Shown piece by piece: positions 50,852 through 62,200 of a DNA stretch of 64,000 nt. The stretch covers positions 25,223,019-25,287,018 of the forward strand of contig CM077651.1 in the NCBI GenBank assembly GCA_039707465.1, given 5' to 3'. Every line of letters begins with the position of its first letter. The stretch's first letter is position 1. The translations under genes were made by a program, and so were the position numbers. This DNA comes from Rhabdophis nuchalis (lineage: Eukaryota; Chordata; Lepidosauria; Squamata; Natricidae). The notes under the pieces were generated by a model, which saw only the letters and a list, made by a program, of their open reading frames with translations, made no database searches and had not been told where the DNA came from.

Positions 50852-53119
50852 AATAGAGTCAATAGAGGAAAATGCACAACTCTGATGAAATTCATCGTTT
50901 TGAGTGGAAGTACAATTAACCCAATGACTAAATCTTGTTTGTTTGCTTGTTTGTTTACAAAAATCAGATTCTTTTATAGATGCATGCATAATGAAAGACA
51001 CTCGGAGGTTTCCTTGGCATGCCTTGCCCTGCTTTTTGCGGCCTCTCTCCAGCTGTGGGGCTGGCCAGCCGGCCTTGTTCTGGGAATGCAGAACAAGTGG
51101 CAGCTTGGGGGATGCTTTTCCCTCTCTTGCTACAGCTGGGGTCAGATCCTTCCTGCTGCCATTCATAAGGAAGGGAAGCTTCCAGGAACCATATTGCTTA
51201 TATTTAGGGAAGACGTCAAAATGTCACTGCTTGATTTAACTCAAAAAAGGCTTGCTGAAAAATAAGGGGGGATGCACCTCTATCACCCCCAGAGACAACC
51301 ATTTAATTTTGACACCATTTGCTCTTCTAAAAGTAAGGTGCACACTGACATACAAACAAATTGAGATAATATTAGAAACAGAGTAAATCTGGGATACAGA
51401 GAGGCAGCCATTACAAATGTTGAAGTCTTTCCTGTATCCCTTTGAATGTGACAGTTTAATTTCAGGTGGCTAAATTGATCTCTAATTGCCTAAAGTTGTT
51501 TGGATTGAGGTGTTAGATAAATGATATAAATATATTGATCTATTCTATATACAGAGAGAACCAGATAGTATTTATTCTGTAATCCCGTACATTTAACAAC
51601 CCAGTTATGTTTTCATTATTAAAAAAAGTTATAATATTTATTTTAATTAGGGGAAAATATATTGGCTGCTAATCTGAGAGGATGCAGTGCGAAATTAACT
51701 TTTTGGCTGCAATCTCAATGAACTATGGGTAAGTCTCACTGAATTCTATAGATTTATTTTTGAGCAGCCACATATTTTGAAAATATTTCAAAAATATTTT
51801 GGAAAGCTTTAAAGTATTTTTTTTGTATCAGCTGGATCAGAAATAAGTTCAATTAAATTAGCTTCATTGTAAAGCAATATTACCCAAAATGGCAGCCATC
51901 ATGTTTATCACCATATTTAGGAAACAAATTCAAGACCAGATCCTCATTTTTGAAAATACAGAAATCTCAATCTCACTTAATGCATTCAAAGCTGAAGTGG
52001 GTTTCTGTATGTCATTTTGCTTTGTTGGTTTGTTTTAACCTTTTCTGCAGCCCAATAAGCATCCTCGAATTTCTGATGGGCATCAAGAAAGCAGATTAGA
52101 GCTAAGAGCTCTCTTAACAGAATTGGTGTTTTCACTTCATACATTAAAAATAGTTGTGGGTGATATCTCTAAATATCATCACGTGGATATTGTTATATTA
52201 TGCTAGGGCCACGTATCCTCCTCTCCAAGGGGTTGAGAGAGAGAAAAGTAGAACATGTACAACACAATTTGATGGAGTTTATTTGGAAGTATTTTTAAAT
52301 AATATATGTACTGGACTTAAGTTGCAAACAAATGGGTATGTAACTAAAGCTTCGCAACGGATTCTTAAACACCTACTCAAGCGAAAACCTTGTTGAGTTT
52401 CTTCCCGCGTAAATAAACCTATCATACTTCTTCCAAATCTATTTCAAAAATTCCGTAGTAGGCAAACCTGTCGAAGTAAGGAGGGGGATTTTTACTCGCA
52501 GTCATCTCGCATTCGTTCTTTGGGGGTGCGATCCAATAGATTCGATATAGTGCCTCGGAACAGCAAAGCCCGTTTTATCTCGAGGTGCTGCTTCCTTTGA
52601 GAAGGATGTGCTTAGGATTGTAATGCTAAGTGCGGTTTCTTGGGGTCGCTGCGTGCATTCCAGCTCGGCTTTGCTCTGATAAATCCCTGCAGCTCTCTCT
52701 CTGCCGCTGGCACCTAACCTGCACAAGATCACGCCAGTTAACAACCACCACCACAACCACAACAACTGTACAAATTAGAATCTCGGTAAGTATGCCTGTG
52801 TGTGTTTGAAATGGAGGTGGAGACACGTTCCTTTGTATGAGAGGGAGGAAAGAAAAAGCGGCTGGCTTCAGCTTAATTGATCCAGAACTGAGACAAAGCA
52901 TAGGAAGCAGCAGTTTTTACCCGGGGAAATCTATTTGCTTGGCATACTGATTATTATTTGGATACATCAGCCATTGATTTGAAACAGCTTTCGGATCTCG
53001 CTGAGGGACCCACCTGAATACCCCACATTTGTTCTACCCCAAGAGTATTTTTTTTTTAAAAAGCCCAAGGGCCTTATAGTAATGCATTTAACCCGTTCTT
53101 AACTCAGAGACAGAAGATC

Positions 53120-53312
53120 AAGTGAAACGTAACATAAAATCAAAGGGCTGGAAGGACTCACAGAAGTCTTCTGGTTCAATCCTGCTCAAGGCAAGAAATC
53201 TTACCCTGGTCAAATGGGTTGTCCAGTCAATTTTTGAAAACCTCCAGTGATGGAGCACCACAACTCTGGGAGGGAAGCTGTTCCATTGATTAATGGTTCT
53301 CCCCCCTTTTTT
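53120..53312 (-). mobile_element. CR1 LINE 3' end fragment
   Basis: AAATCAAAGGGCTGGAAGGA, GGTTCAATCCTGCTCAAGGC and CCTCCAGTGATGGAGCACCA match the classic amniote CR1 3' region in reverse complement. Confidence 0.75.
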
Positions 53313-54179
53313 TCTCTAAATACACTGCAAAAATGTGCTGAATAAACACTGCAGAGCTCTAAAATGCGATAGATAAGCCTTACATTTTCAGTAGCAGAAG
53401 ATATTTTGAATGGAAGCTAGCCGAGGCAAAAGGGGGGCAGAATCAAGAACCAAACAATCCATGAAGCTCAAAATCCACACGAGGGATTTATAACATCTTC
53501 TACAGCAATGGAAAGCTTGTCTTCATTAGTGGTAGATAGATCGCCATAGCAACGGCTGGGCGTCGCAGTAAAATCACTAGTATAGAAATGGGCTGGGACA
53601 GCTACTTAATTTATTGGTTTCATTGGGACAAAGTGTGTGTGCCATAGGAGAGGTGCGGGATTCTATTTCCTATGGAAGAAAGGATGGAGGTGAGGACATA
53701 AATTTACTAACAGGTACTTGTGGGACAAAGAGAAAATCAATCTCTCCCAAACTCCTTTATTTGAGAGGAATCGTTCGAATTTCTTCAAAAAATATCCTGG
53801 AGTCAGGATCTTAAAAAAAATCGTAGCTGAATTAGTTGTTCTTTCTACACAATAACTTGTTCTCTTCACACGTATCTCTTCTGCTCTCCTAGCCGATTCC
53901 ATGGTGGATTTTGACAACGTACTTAACCCGATTATTGAATTATTATTTTTTGTGCTCTGCATACATCACACATTGACCATAAAGCGACCAGCTGGGGTGT
54001 GTTCACAGAACATGTCAAGCTATGGAAGCGAGGGAGGGAGGGAGGGAAGGAAAGAAGGAGGGAAGGGCTGTAATCAAAATGAAAACTAACTCAACTTCAA
54101 CTGACTTCACCCAGTGTGTTGACTAACACAGCTATAGAGAGAGAGTGTGTGTACGCACGCGCGCCTGAAGAATGTGCTG

Positions 54180-54420
54180 CCTGTTCGGCTGGCAGGGCTT
54201 TTTAAAGGATCTTGAGAAAAGCTGTTAATTGCTCTCTCGTTTTAATTATTCCCCAGAAGGCATTTTTCCTCTATTCTGGAATATCGTCCCCACCTCCCGA
54301 ATATCAATAACATGTGTGCACTAAAGACAACTACTTGCAAATGGGTTTGGAGATCATTATCATATATTTGCATAATGCCACCGTCAAACAAATGCCTTAA
54401 ACAGCAAGCAAACAAAAACA
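54180..54420. promoter_or_regulatory. Candidate enhancer with a POU octamer
   Basis: Contains a perfect octamer ATTTGCAT at 54366-54373 and several TAAT homeodomain-type cores (GTTAATTGC, TTTTAATTATT). It is free of repeats. POU/SOX-bound enhancers are common near ZIC genes; function here is an inference. Confidence 0.3.
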
Positions 54421-54924
54421 CGAACTCAAGAGAGCTGATTTACGAAACGTGCCGTGGACTGAAATAGAAAGAGGGGGGAGGGAGATAAACAAAACAAATA
54501 AACAAACTAGAAAGGAGAAAGCGAAGAGGCTCATTACAGTAATTGGTTTGGGGAATATACTCTATTTGGCGAAATAAATGGAAGAACAGGTGTTTCAGCA
54601 TTAACGTAAACTCCCCTTTCTATACCGAAATCGTGAGTGAATGTCAACCTATTTCCTCTGGTAGGTTTTGAATGGGCCACAGTAGTAAAACGCGAATGTT
54701 TCGCCCTGTACAATTTCGAAGAGGGAATCCTGGCTAGACAGGCCCGGTTTTGCATAGCAGTGGCTTCATTATAACGGCGCGGTTCGTCCCCTGCTTTACT
54801 TGTATTCAGAAACGAGCCTGCTGCTTTCCCGCTCCAGGATTGCGGGATAAAGGTCTCTCTAGCTGCTGCTACTACCTTGCGCAGACGAGACGCTTTCCTT
54901 GGTCCACTAACGATCAGAGACCAT

Positions 54925-54983
54925 GGTGGTGGTGATGATAATAACAGGGATGATTATGATGATTATGACGATGATGATAATGG
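54925..54983. repeat. (GAT)n imperfect repeat
   Basis: GAT and GGT triplets over about 55 bp. Confidence 0.75.
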
Positions 54984-57772
54984 TTGGGAGGGAACAAGTT
55001 TTCCGCCTGCACTCATTTGCTGCTTGGCCCGAGATAACATAAATGACAGTCTGGCTCACACGATGGGCTTCTTAGCTCCCGGGTTGCCTGCCCTCGGGTT
55101 GCGTGTACTACACGCGAGTCTCACATCCTCAAGGCGTGCAAAACGCGTGTTGACAGAGCCGTGCCTCTTTAAAAACTGCTTGTACGACCCGTCTGTCGTT
55201 CCACAGCAGCTTCCCATCCAAGAAGTTCTCATTATCGTCCATACGTTGTCCCAAACCGGAGTATGGACCACTCCCACATGCAAGGTTACCATCCTTACCC
55301 GTCCTTCCAGCCTTGAAACATCGAAGTCACACACACACACACCTCAACAAAGCAATGGACGGGGGAGAGCAATTTGGATCAAGACGCTCGAAATCGAGGG
55401 CAGTTCCGTATCATGTCGTTGCCCCGACCAGAGTGTGAATAGGGACGTCGGTTCGCAGCTGCAAGGACTGTAACTCGGGCCTGTGATTGACCTGGGACAC
55501 TTGAGTGAGAAAGTGTGATTTTGAGAATTCAAGTAAGCTCCTTTCCTCCTTAAGCACCCATCCCAACAGGAAGGTGGAATGGCACAACGGTGAAAGAATC
55601 ACTGACAAGTGTCATCTATTCTAGGGATCCTAAACACCCTTGTTAGGGAGTAGAGTCCCTTGGATCCGGCGGGTTTTACCTGGAAAGAAAGACGGGTGAT
55701 ATTGCTTGGGAAGACATTTAATGAGAAGCACACGCGTGACTCGCTGGGTGGCCAGATCCTCACAGATGCTTGTAATGTCTGACCCGGGCGGCCCTTCCTT
55801 ATCTCGCGGCCTGAGGGCAAGTGAGAAAGTGGGGGCGGTTCCTGGTAAAAGGGGGTCTCTCCTCCCTCCCACCCTCTCGAAGCTAAAAACTCAAGGAAAG
55901 TCTAGCCACTTTTATTGTGCGGAGAATTCAACATGGCGTGGGACGTTTTCCCGCATCGTTTCCGACTGTTGGCAAGTTAGACGCAGGTCCTTCGCCCCCC
56001 CACAAAAAAACCCCAGCTTAGCGCGTCGAACCAAGCGCCAGAGCCCCCCCCCCTCCCCCGGGACCTTTTCGCGCGCTGTTTTAAGTTAGCCTAGTAACTT
56101 TTCTTAAAGGAAACGCTCCTGCCCGTTTGGGAGGCTTCCTCCCGCAGCAGCTGGCGATCCCCACGCCGACCGTAAAGGGCCGCTTTCCTTACCCTTCCGT
56201 TTCCCAATCGTATCCTGACCCCCAGGTTGTTATTTTTTTAGAGCAAGTACTTTCCGTTCCCAAATGGTAGAGGCTTCCTTTAGCCATTCCCACCGGCCCC
56301 CACTGGGAGAGGAATCGCATTCGTTTCCTTAGAACCTACGGATTGATAAAAATTAATCTATTTGCATCAATGTAAGAAAAAAACGGGAGGGGGAGGAGTT
56401 AGAGTTTGTGGGGGGGGGGCGCCATTCCCTCCGCTGCTTTTTTCTGACCAGAACTAATTCCTGGGGTCCCCCCCCCCTTGTTTCTGAAAACAGGTTCCTG
56501 TTTTCAGAAACGGGCCTGGCAAACTTTATGCGGAGAAAAGAGGACTCTTGAGATGTCAGTTTTCACATTGCTCCCCCCTCCCTCCCAAAGAGTTAAGGAA
56601 ACGGCTTGGAGAAACAGAATGGAAAGTTGGAAGGGGAGGAGGAGACCCGAAAGGCTCGAGATAAATTTGGAAGTGGTAATGATTTTAACTTTTGAGGAAT
56701 TAATTCAGGGGGCTACGGGAGGAGGAGGAGGAGATGATGATGCGGGGAAGAACTAAATAAAGGGGGATCCATTTATATTCTGAGACTCGATCACTGAAGA
56801 CGGAATTCTGGAAAACGAATTCTCTCTGTCCCAGAGATCGCAGCAATGGATGCTTTGCTTTCTCTAAAAGAAAGGGGCGCTGGCAGTTCCCCCCAGCGGC
56901 TCCCCAGCCCTCTCGTCGCCTCCCCTCTCTTGCAAAACAGCGGCTTCTTCTGGAGCCACGAGGCGGCCTTGGGTAGGTCAGTGCCTGGGTCTTTAATGAG
57001 GAGGGTCGAAGAACAAAACGGACATCCGCGGAGCCTTTCCAGTGCCCGCGTGGGAAATGGCATATTCTCTCGGGTGGGGCCGGCTCTCTCGGGGACTGGC
57101 GCAAGGACTTCCACCGTGGAACTGAGATCGGACGGTCTCAGCGGGATGACTCGGTAGGGAAAGTTCCTTGGAACTGGGGCCTTTCCCTAGTGCTACAAGG
57201 ATAAGGCGTCCTCGGCGAAGTGTCAACCACGCGCAGCTCTTACTGTGGGTTATTCTAACCCCCACCCCACCCCTCCTCCTCCTCCACGCGCCTGTGGGTC
57301 GCCTTTGCCAAGAAACCACCTGTTGTAAACCCCACATTCTGGACGGGCGCCGCTCCCCCAAAAGAACCCGAATCTGAGTTGCAGGCTTCAGGCAGGCAGG
57401 CGGGCGGAAGGACCGTCCATCCAGCGCCTGGCTCAGCTGCCAACCCGGCGGCCTACAGGTGGCAGGGAAGCCCCAGCTCCTCCCCGCGCAACTCTGGCCC
57501 GGAGTCAGCCGCCTTCACACGGCCGCTCGCTCCCTTGGCGCTTCCTCGGCGACGAGGCGCGAACTCCCCCCCCCTTCTTTCTCTCCCTTTCGCTTTTCCG
57601 CCGAGGGCAACTGTTTCGGGGGGGGGAGGGAGGGAGGGAGGGAGGGAGAAGGAGCTGCGGAGCAAGTGCGAAGAAGAAGAAGAAGAAGGGGGGGAGGGAG
57701 AGGGGAGGGGGGAGAGGACGCAGGCAGGAGCGCGAGGGCGGTTCCCCGCTGCGCGCCCGGCCTGAATGGGAG

Positions 57773-57890
57773 CCAATCGCGCTGCCCCTGGCCTCTGCCA
57801 ATCATCGGTCTCCCTCCAATCCCACCCGCGCACATTTCCAAACTCTGGTTCCCAACCGCGCCGCTCAAATGTGCCGAGCGCTCTGCCAAT
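57773..57890 (+). promoter_or_regulatory. Four CCAAT boxes of the ZIC5 promoter
   Basis: CCAAT occurs at 57773-57777, 57798-57802, 57816-57820 and 57886-57890, all in the same orientation within 118 bp of CpG-rich DNA just upstream of ZIC5. Spaced CCAAT boxes are typical binding sites of NF-Y in TATA-less promoters. Their position puts the transcription start near 57,920-58,000, an inference. Confidence 0.6.
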
Positions 57891-58150
57891 CGCTGGAGGC
57901 CAGAGCGGGGAGCGGATGGAATGAGCAGCCGAGTTGGGAAGCGGCGGAGACAAAAGAAGTTAAAGAGCCGCTTAATCGCTCCATGTTTGGCAAGGCGGCG
58001 GCGCTGGTGACGGTGGCGGCGGCGGCGGCGGCGGCGGGCAGGGGGAGGAAGGCTTCGGCCCCCGCCGGGTTGGCCCAGGCCCGGGCTACCCCCGCGCGGC
58101 TCGATGGGCCATTGGGCGGCGGCGGCGGCGGAGGAGGCGGCGGCGGCGGC

Positions 58151-59243
58151 ATGGAGCCCGCGCTGAGTTGCAAGAGGAGTCCCAGCCTGCGCTTGGCCGA
58201 CTCCTTCGGCGCCACCGGCGGCTTCCACCCCTTGCACTCGGGGGACTTGGGCTCTTCGGACCCGGCTGCTACCGCCCCCTTCGGGCCCGAGCACGTGGCG
58301 GCGGCGGCGCTCAAGCTCAGCCCAGCCAGCCCCGAAGCGACTTTCGCCGCGGCCGCCTCTTTGCAATCGGCCGGAGTTGGCGCCAACGGCGCGTCACCCG
58401 CCTCGGCCGGTCAGCCTTACGGGGCGGCGGGGCGGGAGGTGGCGCTGCGGCGGGAGCCGGCCTCGCGGGGGGATCCGCCGCAGCTCCAGCAGCCCCCGGC
58501 GGCCGCCAGCTCGCCCATGTTCATCTCCTCGGCCGGCACCTACGGCGCTGGGGGGGACCTCCACGCCGCCGTCTTTCCGGGCCTCCACGAGCCTCCCGGC
58601 GGCGCCTCGGGCGGGCACCACCCGCTCAACGGCCAGATGCGCCTGGGGTTGGCCGTGGCTGCCGCCGCCGCCGCCGCCGCGGAGTTTTACGGGCGCATCG
58701 AGCCCTTCCGCCCTTCGCCCGCCGGCTCCGAAGCCTCCTACGGGCCCGCCCCGCACGGCTACCCGGTCAACCTGGCGGCGGCAGCCGCTTTGCAACAGCA
58801 GCAACAGCGCTCGCACCCGCCCGCACATGCGCACCACGCGTCGCCGCCGCAGCCACCGCCGCCGCACCACGCGAGCGCCGCCGCCGCCGCCGCCGCCTTC
58901 CTGCGCTACATGCGGCAGCCCATTAAGCAGGAGCTGATCTGCAAGTGGCTGGAGGCCGAGGCGGGCGGCGGCGGGACGCCACCCTGCTCCAAGACCTACA
59001 GCACCATGCACGAGCTGGTCAACCACGTCACGGTGGAGCACGTCGGGGGGCCTGAGCAGAGCAGCCACGTGTGTTTCTGGGAGGAGTGTCCCCGCCAAGG
59101 GAAGCCCTTCAAGGCCAAGTACAAGCTCATCAACCACATCCGCGTGCACACGGGCGAGAAGCCTTTCCCCTGCCCCTTCCCGGGATGCGGCAAGGTCTTC
59201 GCCCGCTCCGAGAACCTCAAGATCCACAAGCGGACTCACACAG
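58151..59243 (+). CDS. ZIC5: ZIC5 coding exon 1
   Basis: This exon encodes residues 1-364 and one base of the next codon. The donor reads CACACAG|GTAGGT at 59243/59244. The alanine runs are partly coded by pure GCG or GCC repeats. Finger 1 has only 14 residues (Gly-rich) between its cysteines; human ZIC5 has a longer proline-rich insert here (recalled). Fingers 2 and 3 ([18 protein letters not shown] and [20 protein letters not shown]) are nearly identical to those of ZIC2. Confidence 0.94.
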
Positions 59244-62200
59244 GTAGGTGGCCTCTTCCCCCCGCGTGGGCGCCTTTCCCGGCCACGCGAAGCTGCTGCT
59301 TCTTCTTCTTCCTCCTCCTCCATCCTCCACCCCCTTCTTCCGCCTTTCCTCTTTCCCTGCGTCGGTTTCAGACATGTGACTTTTAAAACAAAACCATGAA
59401 TAAGTAATTTCTTGGGCGCGATCGCTCCGCACCGCCGCGGGCGAAAGCCTTCCCTGATAACATCTAGATTAGGTTGTATCTCCGCGCGTGTTGGAAGTGC
59501 GGGAAGCAGCATCAGAGCTCCCAGCTGTCGAGCTTTCCGGCTCCACAACGCTCTTCAGCAGGCAGACGAAGAGCGCTGGGGAGGCCTGGGAAAGACACAA
59601 ACCGCCTGGGGAGGTGAGAAAACCACAGGGACCAAGAACCGGCGCGATGTGAACTTTCTCTTCTGAAATCGGATGTTGTTGGGTGTTTCCACTGTCTTGT
59701 TTATTTGTGTTTGCGTGTGTGTGTGGAATTGTGACGTGTCTTTCATGTGAAATCCAGAGAATCGAGTTTGGTTGAGCTGTAAGCCTTTTGGTTAAAGGTT
59801 TTGGCTTTTTTTAAACGTTCAAAATCTAGGCATGATTCTTCCAGTTGCCTTTGTGGTCCTGGTCTGTTTTGGAGCCGTTTGATAGAAAGAGATGCGCGGA
59901 TCTCTATGCTGACCGAGGGGAACATTTTTTTTACAACGCTCTCTGAAAGTGGAGAAGAGGAGACCCTGGAAGGGGAGGCGAGTGGGCCTGTGGCTGCTGT
60001 ATAAGGCGAGGATGAGGCTTTTTTTTTAGTAGAACTGGGTTTTTACACGGCGCTGTTAACTTTTACGGCTTGGTTTTGATCTGCGACAGCCTTTTGATTC
60101 CCCTTAAAAGGCAGTTGGGATTTATTAGTGGCCTGTAGACAGATATTATCCACCGGAGACGTTTTATGGGGAAGGTGGGCAGCACAGGAGGGGACTTCAC
60201 CTAATTGTTTTCCTGATTTATTGTCTGTTGCCGCAAAGAGAGAGAGAGAGGCGGACAAGGTGCAATGCGCTCTTCAGCCGCCAAAGCAAATGGCCCCAGG
60301 CGACCAGAGCGGTCGATTTTTAGGGGGCGAATCTGCCCGACCAAACCCATCTGGCTGCGCGCAGCTGCCGCCTGTTCTGGTGGAGACTTCTCGGAGCCCT
60401 GTAGGGAAAGAGGCGCATGGCGCGGGAGAGAGGGGGGTATTCTCCTCTTCCTTCCCTCTTTGGGCACAGAAATTCTTTGTTTCTCGTTTTTTTTTCTTGC
60501 CGGTGCTCGGCGGAGAGACGAGGTAAGAGAGAGGTCTCCCCCCCTCACTTTTCGGGGGCTCCCCCCACCCTCACTTTTCGGGGGCTCTTCCCCTTGCCTT
60601 CAGCCTCCGCCAATGGATCGGTTGCTTTTCCAAAGTCTCGCCGTCCCGGGCAGCTGTAGCTGAGAAAGAGGCTGGGAAGGGGATCCCTTTGGCGCCAGGC
60701 CTCCTGCCCGTAGGGGAACCGTCCTCTGCCTGCTCGGTCGGGTCTGCGGGACGAAGGCGAGGAGGAGGCGGGAAGCCAACTTGGCCGACTGGGAGAGTTT
60801 CAGGACCGCCGGCCGGCCAAGGGAGATGACCGGCTCTGCGGGCCCTGGTGAGTTTTTCCCCTCTTCCGAGCAGCTTTCCCGAAGACAGCCAGCATCCCGA
60901 CAGACGAGGAGGCTCTTCTTCCCCGCTCCAAGGAGGGGGTTTATGCCTTTGGTTGCAGGGCTCAGGTTGGCCTCCGGGCTCGGGCAGAGGCAACGCTGCG
61001 GGTGGGTTAGGTGGAGGGAAGCCGTGGCTGGGCCAGAAGAGGGGCCTTTTCTCCTCCTTTCCCGGCTGCTGGTCCCGAGGAGAGGGGTCGCTTCCGAATA
61101 CAGGCGAATTAGGTGTCCCAGGATCATGTTGGGGGATCCCATCTGGGTGGGTCACCGGGATCAGAAGCTTTTGTCTTCCGAGCTTTCGGGCTTGTGCTGG
61201 AACCCACCTTCAGGGAACTTCTCTCTAGCAGAGCTTGTTCTGTTCTGTGTGTTTATAGGACACCTGTTGTATGTGGCTTTTTAGATGCTGATGGGGTGTG
61301 TTGATGGTTGGATTTTAAGTTGTTCCTTTGCTTGTGCTGCCCAGCCAGCCCTCCCCTTCTAAGTACTTGATAAGCTGGTGGTAAATGAGCGCGCTTGTTG
61401 AGAGGGGCCTGTTTCCCAGGCTTGGATCACTTCCCTGGCTGTTTTTGTGCCTGCTCATCCAACAATCTTAGTAGCTTCGAAGTTGAATGCTTACCTTCAA
61501 CTTTGCAGTTGCAGGTACTAAGATCGCTTCCTTCCTTTGAGTAGAAAGCTGGATTTCCCAAGGCGAGGCTCCGGTTCTACGCCGTGCCGTTCCTCCTCCT
61601 CCGGGTCGAATGTCGGTTCCCTTTCCAGGAGAAAAGCGGGCCTGTTTGCGAGCCTCTCTGCAAGCCGCGAACTTTCGGGAGGACGCCGGAGCCCCCACTT
61701 CCCACAGCGCCCGGAGGACGGAGCGAGATCACCGGGTACTGCCGTAGCGCATCCCTCGCCCTGAACTTTCCTCGGAAAGGACAGCGAAAGCCAACACCAG
61801 GCCGGCGGAGGCGTCTCGCGTTGGGGTATTTGATCTTTGGGACTTTCCCTTGAAACGCGACGCCCTTCCCAAGCGGGATGGATCGCAAGCCCGAGCCCAA
61901 CGCGCCAGGGAAAACGCGGGGGGGGGGGGAGCGAAGTCTGGACGTGGGAGCATCTTCGCTCCTGCGGGAGGATCTCTCCAAGTAGGCCCCTTGTCTCCCG
62001 AGGGCCCCTCGTATTTCAGTGAAAGTTCAGGACTGGCTGGCCTCGACTCGCGTTCTCCCCGGGCGTTGCTGAAATCCCTCGGGGAAGGGGGGAGGCTGAC
62101 AGGGCCCAGGAAGCCCCTACGAACCACGCAGGGATATTAGGAGAGTGGCATCCTTGCAGAAGGCGCGAAAGAATCCCTTTTATTTCCAGGCTTGCTCTTT

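Larger units (their letters stand above)
46800..57770. promoter_or_regulatory. ZIC2-ZIC5 intergenic region
   Basis: About 11 kb between the divergent genes with no gene evidence and few mobile elements (one CR1 fragment at 53.1 kb, a few microsatellites). Scarcity of repeats is typical of regions rich in developmental enhancers. AT-rich islands at about 49,850-50,150, 51,330-51,960 and 54,180-54,420 are the best candidates. Confidence 0.5.
57120..59260. promoter_or_regulatory. CpG island over the ZIC5 promoter and exon 1
   Basis: Dense CpG and GC content runs from upstream of the CCAAT boxes through exon 1. Purine repeats (GGGA)n and (GAA)n lie at 57,627-57,690. Confidence 0.65.

Noticed and set aside
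58394..59548. 384-codon minus-strand frame opposite ZIC5 exon 1
   Set aside because: Antisense shadow in GC-rich coding DNA; it contains no domain of its own.
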